A stretch of DNA of 5,093 nucleotides from Hyphomicrobiales bacterium (GTDB taxonomy: Bacteria; Pseudomonadota; Alphaproteobacteria; Rhizobiales; Aestuariivirgaceae): NCBI GenBank assembly GCA_003151375.1, contig PLXI01000157.1, positions 8,208-13,300 on the forward strand. The letters are read 5' to 3'. The notes under the pieces were generated by a model. That model worked only from the letters and a program-made list of their open reading frames with translations. It ran no database searches and had not been told where the DNA came from. Position numbers and translations under genes: made by a program. Shown piece after piece: positions 1 to 5,093 of this stretch; positions within the stretch are counted from its first letter, which is position 1; every line of letters begins with the position of its first letter.

Positions 1-1496
1 TTGGTCACCTGGAGGGCCTGCCCGTTGCCAGCCGATGCCGTCGCATCAGCGGCAATTGCCTTCGCCTGCGCCTTATAGATGCCCGATGCGATGTCATTGG
101 CCGTCAAAACATGGGTTGCAATAAAGCTTGTGGTGTCTTCCTGATTGGGCAGCAGCGTCGAGTTCAGTGTCCCTGCGATGGTAATGCCAGTGACATAGTC
201 TTGCACTGTGATGTTATTTAAAGGATCAAGCCCGGTATTCTTGATCTTGACTTGATAGGTCAAGGTATCGCCCACATCCATAATGCCATCACCATTGGTA
301 TCCGCATAGGTGGGGGCCACGAGAAGGATTGAGATAGAAGGCGTTGGATGAATGGTTGTGTCAGTGGTCGAATTGGTTGATGATGTTGGATCACCATTGA
401 GTGAAGTAGCATTCACTTGTGCCGGGTTAATCGGCTGACTGGCCGCGATCGTAGCACGGTTCTTGACTACGCCGGCAGTTTCATCCGCTGTCGTCACAGT
501 ATAAGTTGCTGTGAAAATGTTGGCGTTCGTAACGCCCGGCGCCATCGTTGCGCCTGGCGCCAAGTTCTGCACTTGGGCAGATGCTAGTGCGTCTGTCAGT
601 TGCAGATTGCTGAGCGTGACATTACCGGAATTCACTACGGTGAATGTGTAATGCAGTACATCGCCAGCGTTGAGAATGCCGTCATTATTTGTGTCAACCC
701 ATGACGCCAGTTTCTTGTAGAGCACAATTTGCGGCTGCTGCACCAAAGGCTCTATTGTTGGATTAGACTGAGTGGGCACAAGTGGATCTGAATCATGTGT
801 AACAATGGTTCCATCCGGCGCGGTGCCTGTTGCAGTAGCAGTATTATTCACATGGCCCGCATCGACATCAGTTTGGGTGATTGGATAGCTTCCGGTGATC
901 TGCGTACTGGTCTGACCGGGGGCCAGTGAAACAATGGGCCCACCAGTGATGGTCACATTTGCTCCACCGCCAACTTTGTCGGTGACGTTGATATTGTGCA
1001 GCGTGACATTGCCGAGATTGTAAACCGTGAATTGGTAATGGATTACATCGCCTGCGTCATTGATGCCGTTGAGATTGGTATCCACAAGTGTGGTCACCTG
1101 CTTCAGCAAGCCGATCGCTGGCGCTGGCACAATTGGCGTTACAGTTGGACGGTGTAACTTTGGATCAGCATTATCGGAAAGAACTGAGCTAGACCCGCCA
1201 CCCTGCACGCTGGCTGTGACAGTCGCCTGATTTTGATACTTACCGGCGTCAATATCCGTTTGCGTAAGCGTATACTGCGCGGTGATAGTACTATTATCCG
1301 TCACACCAGGTGCAAGTGAGGCGATTGGGCCGCCCGAGACATTGATCAGCCCGTCAGTGATGCCAACATTCTTCAGAGTAACATTGCCTAAATTGGTGAC
1401 TGCGAATTTGTAGACGATCACATCGCCAACTTGCGCAGAAACGCCGTTCGCTGGTGTAATAGTGCCTGTCTTCACCGCGCCAAAAAGTGGAGCTTG
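1..1496 (-). repeat. C-terminal visible block of four cysteine-free repeats (about residues 978-1475)
   Basis: The units start near residues 982, 1105, 1233 and 1363; the last runs off the window. The first two are again spaced by 378 bases (SDP/DP linker GGATC at 1162 and 784), and the next spacing is 396 bases (388). Acidic loops occur at 1116 (DTNLNGINDAGD), 1245 (DTNNDGILNAGD) and 1376 (DTNGDGIMDVGD). The unit at 982 has the degenerate TPANGVSAQVGD in that place. In the units at 982 and 1105, the place of the first cysteine is taken by a GGPI-SLAPG turn, as in the repeat at 578. The last two units are more divergent (QNLAPGATMAPGVTNAN; STLLPNQEDTTSF). The same family fold is expected throughout. 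Confidence 0.85.
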
Positions 1497-4427
1497 TTGG
1501 AGTGGAAGATCAGAACTTGCCGTTTTAATTAAGCTGGCACCACCACCGTCTTTGGCTGTGGCAGTGGCAAGATTGTGCACAGTGCCCGCATCAATATCGG
1601 CCTGCGTTAATGTGTAAGGTGCAGTGAATGTGTAGCTTAATCCAGCATTCAGCTGCGGATCACTTGCCGGGCTGATTGAGGCTGTGGCAATGTCATCATA
1701 AGTTTTGATGCCGGACAGTGGCAACACGTCAGTCACGGCTTGTAAGGCATCATGGCCTTGCTGGGTCGAACTGACATAACCGTTAGAAACAACCCGACCA
1801 GAGGCAATATCATCTGGCGTAAGTTCACGCGTGAAGATCATGCTGCTGGCATCGGTTTCGCCTCCACCGAGCAAACTGACATGGCCGCCGAAGGTCAGGC
1901 TGTCTGTCTGTGTAACAGAGATATCAGAAACACCCTCCTTGCCGGAGTTGGTGATGCTATAAAGGACACCGATCTTTTCACCGGCTTGCAGATCACCCGT
2001 GGCACCTGACATGCGCACCAATTGACGCGAGATCGAAAGTGTATCGGCCAAAGCCAACCCGCCTGCGTCTCGCAAATGGGCACGGCGATTGTCGGCGGCA
2101 ACAATGCCACTGGTACTTCCGGCATGATCAAATGAGGCGGTCGCAAAATTGGCTGCATCAGGATTGCCCGCCAAATCCAATAGCGCCACCATTTGTTGCG
2201 TAGATGTTTCGGCGGAGGCCAACAGCGGGTCCGAAACCGAAACATTAAAGAGAGGCGTTGCGCCTGTATTGGTGACGACGAGTGTGTAATTCACTTTATC
2301 ACCAGCCTTGGGCGGAACTGCTGGTCCATTGGCCGGCACACCAGACTTCGTAAAGGTCATAGCCGCATTCGTGTTCAATGTTGTCGTGGCGCTGCCATTG
2401 GCGGTAATATTGGCTGAACCAACAGGCGAAGGTGTGGCGGTTGCTGTGGCGGTATTGGTGTAGCTGCCCGCTGCAATGTCTGACGCGGTTAATGGATGTG
2501 ACGCAGTGAAAGTTGTGGTGTCGCTGACGCCTGGTGCCAAAGTGACAATTGGGCCACCCGACACAGTTGCACCAGCATCCGAAAGTGTGATGTTGTGAAG
2601 GCTGACAGTGCCAGTGTTCTTGATTGTAAATTTATAGGTGATCGGAGTGCCAACCACTGCGCCTCCGCTCAAAGTATCGATCTTGGCGACAGTCATGCTG
2701 GCATTACCACCCAGTGGCGTGACTGTTGGTGCGTTGGCGCTTGGCCCTGCGGTGACAGGATCAGATACGTCAGAAACCGTGGTGCCCTTTGGCGATTTGC
2801 TGGTGACCGTTGCGGAATTACTCACTTGGCCAGCATCCATGTTGGCCTGTGTGATGACATAGTTGTTACCCGAACAAGTCACGCTCGCCCCAGGCGCAAG
2901 GTTGCCTGGTGGGCAAGTGATATTCGCAACGATACTGTCAGTGACAGTGATTGCATTCAGCGTCACACTGCCAAGGTTCGAAACCTTGAAGCTGTAAGCA
3001 ATGGTGTCTCCGGCATCGAGCACACCATTGCTGTTGGCGTCGAAAGGTGCGGCAGCGGTTTTGACTAACCCGATTATTGCATTTTGATTGAGTGTAACCA
3101 CCGTTGGCGAATTAGCCGATGGGCCAGATATGAGCGGATCCGAGAGATCGCTTACTGTGCCACCCGAAGGTTTTGATGCTGTGGCTGTTGCTTGGTTGGT
3201 TACTTTACCGGCATCGATATCCGACTGCTTCAGCACATAAGCTGGTGCCGTGCAGTTCATCACTTCGGCAGGCGCTAAAGTGGTCTTGGGGCAACTGATG
3301 GACGCAAGCATTGGATCAGCAAGTGCAACATTGCTCAAGCTCACATTGCCTAGATTAGAAACTGCAAATGAATAGGTGATGGTATCACCCACGTCGGTCA
3401 CACCATTGCTATTGACATCCACAACTGGGCCTGCGGTTTTGACCAGGCCAATTATGGACTTTTGTGTGAGCGGCGTTACGGTTGGCGCGTTATTGGCCGC
3501 ACCGGCAGTGGTAGGATCAGATAGATCGCTGATCACGCTGCCATCTGGCGCCTTGGAGGTAACTGTTGCTTGATTGGTGACTTTGCCAGCGTCCAAATCG
3601 GCTTGTGTGATAACATAAGGCGTGCCAGAGCACGTTGTAGCTTGGCTCTGCGCCAATGTTGTTGCAGCGCAAGTGATGCCGGACACTTTTGGATCAGTCA
3701 CACTGACCGCAGTCAAAGTTTTACCACCCAGATTTTTAACTGTGAAAGTATAGCCCAGTGTTTCGCCAGCATCGGCTTGGCCATTGCTATTGGTGTCATT
3801 CAACGTGGCAACTGGTTTGATCAGGCCAATCGCAGCCGTACCAGGTAATGCAACAACAGTTGGCGTATCATGGCCAACACCGGGTGTAGTTGGATCAGAT
3901 AGATCGGTAACCGTGCTGCCATCCGGCGCTTTCGCCGTTACTGTCGCTTGGTTAGAAACTGACCCCGCATCCACATCGGCTTGGCTCAGATGGTAAACTG
4001 GTCCTGTGCAAGTTGTGCTTTGACCAGGCGCGAGTGTGGTCAGTACACAGGCAACCGCTCCGATCTTATTATCGGTTGCAGCAACATTGGTGAGGGTGAC
4101 GGAACCAAGGTTCTTAACTACAAATGTGTAAGTGATGGTATCATTAACGTCGGCGAAACCATTTCCGTTTACATCATTGAACGTTCCGGTTTTTACGATG
4201 CCTATTGCGGGCGTTGGTGAAGCCACCGGAACATTCACCGTAACTGGTGCAGAAGAAACAGGCAGGCCAAGGTAAGTGCCCTGGGCGGTCGCAGTGTTGA
4301 TGATGTCCGCTTGCGCGGGCTCGGCCATAGCGAAAACACAACTCATTAAAAGCACAAAAGAACCCATCGTATTTGCGAGGGCCCTGAGCACCTTTCGGTG
4401 AATTATGTTTCGTTTCAAGCTGAGCAT
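1..4427 (-). CDS. Giant secreted DUF11/DUF7507-type repeat protein, N-terminal 1475 residues (3' end outside window)
   Basis: The frame is open from ATG at 4427 down to base 1, checked codon by codon with no stop. Residues 1-40 form a Sec-type signal peptide. Residues 41-72 look like the last strands of a repeat (INTATAQGTY). About eleven repeats follow, including irregular ones, starting near residues 75, 200, 327, 452, 578, 690, 800, 982, 1105, 1233 and 1363. Typical units carry GDTITYTF-V-N-LG, a VTD turn, LAPG and TQADIDAG-V-NQATVTA, the hallmarks of the DUF11 / TIGR01451 / DUF7507 beta-sandwich family. The first four contain a C-x12-C pair, and seven contain a D-x-N-x-[ND]-G loop. No enzymatic motif is visible. 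The family is of unknown function and common in large surface proteins; an adhesin or structural stalk role is inferred. The likely start has no clear Shine-Dalgarno sequence, but ATG at 4427 gives the basic n-region a signal peptide needs. The C-terminal anchor is not visible. Identification of the repeat family is strong; the specific function is unknown. Confidence 0.93.
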   Translation of the reverse strand, partial: MLSLKRNIIHRKVLRALANTMGSFVLLMSCVFAMAEPAQADIINTATAQGTYLGLPVSSAPVTVNVPVASPTPAIGIVKTGTFNDVNGNGFADVNDTITYTFVVKNLGSVTLTNVAATDNKIGAVACVLTTLAPGQSTTCTGPVYHLSQADVDAGSVSNQATVTAKAPDGSTVTDLSDPTTPGVGHDTPTVVALPGTAAIGLIKPVATLNDTNSNGQADAGETLGYTFTVKNLGGKTLTAVSVTDPKVSGITCAATTLAQSQATTCSGTPYVITQADLDAGKVTNQATVTSKAPDGSVISDLSDPTTAGAANNAPTVTPLTQKSIIGLVKTAGPVVDVNSNGVTDVGDTITYSFAVSNLGNVSLSNVALADPMLASISCPKTTLAPAEVMNCTAPAYVLKQSDIDAGKVTNQATATASKPSGGTVSDLSDPLISGPSANSPTVVTLNQNAIIGLVKTAAAPFDANSNGVLDAGDTIAYSFKVSNLGSVTLNAITVTDSIVANITCPPGNLAPGASVTCSGNNYVITQANMDAGQVSNSATVTSKSPKGTTVSDVSDPVTAGPSANAPTVTPLGGNASMTVAKIDTLSGGAVVGTPITYKFTIKNTGTVSLHNITLSDAGATVSGGPIVTLAPGVSDTTTFTASHPLTASDIAAGSYTNTATATATPSPVGSANITANGSATTTLNTNAAMTFTKSGVPANGPAVPPKAGDKVNYTLVVTNTGATPLFNVSVSDPLLASAETSTQQMVALLDLAGNPDAANFATASFDHAGSTSGIVAADNRRAHLRDAGGLALADTLSISRQLVRMSGATGDLQAGEKIGVLYSITNSGKEGVSDISVTQTDSLTFGGHVSLLGGGETDASSMIFTRELTPDDIASGRVVSNGYVSSTQQGHDALQAVTDVLPLSGIKTYDDIATASISPASDPQLNAGLSYTFTAPYTLTQADIDAGTVHNLATATAKDGGGASLIKTASSDLPLQQAPLFGAVKTGTITPANGVSAQVGDVIVYKFAVTNLGNVTLKNVGITDGLINVSGGPIASLAPGVTDNSTITAQYTLTQTDIDAGKYQNQATVTASVQGGGSSSVLSDNADPKLHRPTVTPIVPAPAIGLLKQVTTLVDTNLNGINDAGDVIHYQFTVYNLGNVTLHNINVTDKVGGGANVTITGGPIVSLAPGQTSTQITGSYPITQTDVDAGHVNNTATATGTAPDGTIVTHDSDPLVPTQSNPTIEPLVQQPQIVLYKKLASWVDTNNDGILNAGDVLHYTFTVVNSGNVTLSNLQLTDALASAQVQNLAPGATMAPGVTNANIFTATYTVTTADETAGVVKNRATIAASQPINPAQVNATSLNGDPTSSTNSTTDTTIHPTPSISILLVAPTYADTNGDGIMDVGDTLTYQVKIKNTGLDPLNNITVQDYVTGITIAGTLNSTLLPNQEDTTSFIATHVLTANDIASGIYKAQAKAIAADATASAGNGQALQVT
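1497..2699 (-). other. Irregular central segment of the large protein (about residues 577-977)
   Basis: A cysteine-free repeat (from M578, with SGGPIVTLAPG and LTASDIAAGSYTNTATATA) is followed by a unit from M690. That unit opens normally (KAGDKVNYTLVVTNTG) but after about residue 739 lacks the LAPG and TQADIDAG elements. It carries instead a stretch of about 70 residues, unlike the other repeats, with QQMVALLDLAG, FDHAGSTSG and an unusually charged NRRAHLRD. A divergent repeat follows (GEKIGVLYSITNSG at 817, LTPDDIASGRVVSNGY at 869). Last comes an apparent half-domain at about 918-950 that has the YTFTAPYTLTQADIDAG end but no V-x-N-x-G front half. No acidic EF-hand-like loop and no cysteine occurs in the segment. 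It could be a flexible hinge, a ligand-binding module or the result of deletions between repeats; the sequence does not decide. Confidence 0.7.
2700..4211 (-). repeat. Four tandem 378-bp (126-residue) repeats, cysteine- and acidic-loop-containing class
   Basis: These are repeats 1-4 of the large protein, about residues 73-576. Equivalent positions recur exactly every 126 residues: the acidic loops begin at D85, D211, D337 and D463, and the cysteine pairs are 127/140, 253/266, 379/392 and 505/518. The same spacing is visible in the DNA: the GGATC of the SDP linker lies at 3892, 3514, 3136 and 2758 (plus-strand positions). The 15-base string starting at 3892 is identical to the one at 3514, and CCATTGCTATTG at 3781 recurs at 3403. 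The units are joined by an SDPTTxG...PTVxxL linker. The pattern fits tandem duplication followed by divergence, with unit length kept constant. Confidence 0.88.
4308..4427 (-). other. Signal peptide coding region of the large repeat protein (residues 1-40)
   Basis: Residues 1-19 are basic (K5, R6, R11, K12, R15). A hydrophobic core at about 21-35 (MGSFVLLMSCVFAMA) follows, then the small-residue site AQA before D41. Cleavage after A40 is the best guess; AMA ending at A35 is an alternative. This is a classic Sec signal layout with a somewhat long n-region. Starting at the internal ATG of residue 21 would remove all positive charges before the core, which favours the ATG at 4427. Cys30 lies inside the core, with Met rather than a small residue at -2, so a lipoprotein site is unlikely. 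Confidence 0.8.
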
Positions 4428-4440
4428 TTTTGTAGGACAG

Positions 4441-4467
4441 CCCACGCGGCCGAGGGAGCCGCGTGGG
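4441..4467 (-). other. GC-rich hairpin between the two genes (possible terminator or attenuator)
   Basis: There is a perfect 10-base inverted repeat, CCCACGCGGC (4441-4450) and GCCGCGTGGG (4458-4467), around a 7-base loop; nine of the ten pairs are G-C. On the transcribed (minus) sense it begins 11 bases after the TAA of the upstream gene and ends 13 bases before the ATG of the large gene. The stem strength suits an intrinsic terminator, but what follows on the minus sense is CTGTCCTACAAAA, with no U-tract, so a canonical terminator is doubtful. It could instead reduce read-through, stabilise the upstream mRNA end or influence translation of the large gene. The inverted repeat is certain; the function is inferred. 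Confidence 0.75.
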
Positions 4468-4478
4468 GTATCTAAACC

Positions 4479-5093
4479 TTAACCGTGATCAACTTCGGCT
4501 TGGGTAACAACGTGTGCCCAAGTGAATGTAACAGCGGCACCTGCGGCAAGTGAGCTCCAGATACCATTGTTAGCTGTTGCATCAGTTGATGCACCAGCAC
4601 CAAGAGGACCATTGGTGGTGAGAGTTTCACCGCTAATGCCACCAGCACCCACCGGCACCGGGCTGCCTGCGTGTGTATCGGTAACTTGCACATTGGTCAT
4701 CGAAACGTTGCCAGTATTGGAAATCACATAGGTGTAAGTAACCGTGTCACCCAACTCTGCTTTGCCAGCTACGACGTTGCCGCCTGCTTTGGCCAAAACA
4801 TAGGACTTGACGATGGCCAATTGCGCATAAGCCGCAATAGTTGTTGTAGCAGTGGACTTGCTGCCATTTGGAATGGCGTATGCTGTCGGGCCACTGCCAT
4901 AATTGCCCGAAGCACCGCCGGTGTTTGATACGCCGTTTGCCACGCCGGCCGAGTGAAGCACGTCAAGCTGCGTCAAGGTATAAACCGCCGTGAAAGTTTG
5001 TGTGGCTCCAGGTGCCAAGGTGGCAGTCACCGGGCTAAATGCACCCAGAGAGCCAGTGCCTGCGCTGCCGTTGAACGTTGGGCCAGGATCAGT
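4479..5093 (-). CDS. C-terminal 204 residues of a second DUF11/DUF7507-type repeat protein (5' end outside window)
   Basis: This is open from the window edge (5093) to a TAA at 4481-4479, in the same reading phase as the downstream gene. The visible part starts within a repeat (LAPGATQTFTAVYTLTQLDVLHSAGVANGVSNTGG). It continues through a linker with GPTAYAIPNGSKSTATTTI into one more repeat: IVKSYVLAKAGG, then GDTVTYTYVISNTGNVSMTNVQVTDTHAGSPVPV, then a long turn with STDATANNGIWSSLAAGAAVTFTW. The protein stops immediately after VVTQAEVDHG, so the final strand after the usual DAG motif is missing. There are no cysteines, no acidic EF-hand-like loop, and no membrane anchor or sorting signal at this end. 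From memory, family proteins in alphaproteobacteria often end in this way, so it may be the natural C-terminus. Like its neighbour it is probably secreted, but its N-terminus is not visible. Its stop lies 51 bases before the next ATG, which suggests one transcription unit. Confidence 0.88.
   Translation of the reverse strand, partial: TDPGPTFNGSAGTGSLGAFSPVTATLAPGATQTFTAVYTLTQLDVLHSAGVANGVSNTGGASGNYGSGPTAYAIPNGSKSTATTTIAAYAQLAIVKSYVLAKAGGNVVAGKAELGDTVTYTYVISNTGNVSMTNVQVTDTHAGSPVPVGAGGISGETLTTNGPLGAGASTDATANNGIWSSLAAGAAVTFTWAHVVTQAEVDHG

Noticed and set aside
1895..2245. Minus-strand 116-codon frame overlapping the large gene
   Set aside because: It is out of phase with the continuous frame, is rich in Trp, Cys, Arg and Pro with no recognisable fold, and lies where the main frame translates into sensible repeat-protein sequence on both sides.
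2700..4211. Regular repeats considered as a CRISPR-like or intergenic repeat array
   Set aside because: The units are 378 bp, in frame and diverged at the DNA level while conserving protein motifs, so they are coding tandem domains.
2595..4220. Several plus-strand open frames of 65-157 codons across the repeats
   Set aside because: They are antisense to the verified minus-strand repeat gene. They recur at the repeat period with similar peptides because they mirror conserved repeat codons, and they overlap one another in different frames. No independent ribosome-binding site or known domain is seen.
4332..4350. Possible lipoprotein cysteine (Cys30, context LLMSC)
   Set aside because: The residue at -2 is Met, which does not fit a lipobox, and the hydrophobic core continues past the cysteine to a normal AxA-type cleavage site.
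4465..4490. Possible promoter (TTGATC and TAGATA on the minus sense) in the gene junction
   Set aside because: The spacing is only 12 bases and the -10-like hexamer runs directly into the hairpin; nothing supports it over co-transcription.
4521..4928. Plus-strand frames and other minus-phase frames over the upstream gene
   Set aside because: They are shadows of the 4479-5093 gene, which has clear DUF11-type motifs in its own frame.

Overview
The window lies within a locus for large secreted repeat proteins, all read from the minus strand. It holds two partial genes and no sign of RNA genes, mobile elements or CRISPR. The first in transcription order is the 3' end of a gene (5093 to 4479, 204 codons plus TAA). 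After a 51-base gap with a strong GC-rich hairpin comes the 5' part of a much larger gene (ATG at 4427, still open at base 1, at least 1475 codons). Both encode tandem immunoglobulin-like beta-sandwich repeats of the DUF11 / 'conserved repeat domain' / DUF7507 type. The recurring signature is G-D-T-[IV]-x-Y-x-F-x-V-x-N-x-G, then V-T-D, L-A-P-G, and Y-x-[LIV]-T-Q-A-D-[LIV]-D-A-G-x-V-x-N-x-A-T.

The big protein has four parts. (1) An N-terminal Sec-type signal peptide and a short leading half-domain (residues 1 to about 72). (2) Four repeats (about 73 to 576) spaced exactly 126 residues apart, each with an EF-hand-like acidic loop and a C-x12-C cysteine pair. (3) An irregular centre (about 577 to 977) that has no cysteines and no acidic loops, and includes a stretch and a half-domain that do not follow the repeat pattern. 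(4) Four more cysteine-free repeats (about 978 to 1475), three with the acidic loop, running off the window edge. The C-terminus is not visible, so how the protein is anchored or secreted across an outer membrane cannot be judged.

The composition (rich in Thr, Val, Ala, Asn and Asp, poor in Lys and Arg) and the signal peptide point to an extracellular or surface-exposed, stalk- or adhesin-like protein. The neighbouring gene probably makes a related one, and the two may be co-transcribed. G+C is near 50 percent by eye. The style of these repeats (leading 'NTATA' half-domain, 'VTDTHAG' C-terminal domain) resembles proteins of Gram-negative bacteria, perhaps alphaproteobacteria, but no marker gene is present and this is a weak inference.

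I found no new enzymatic or defence system. The points of interest are the internal architecture of the large protein and the unusual gene junction at 4428-4481, where the two reading frames are in phase and separated by one stop codon.
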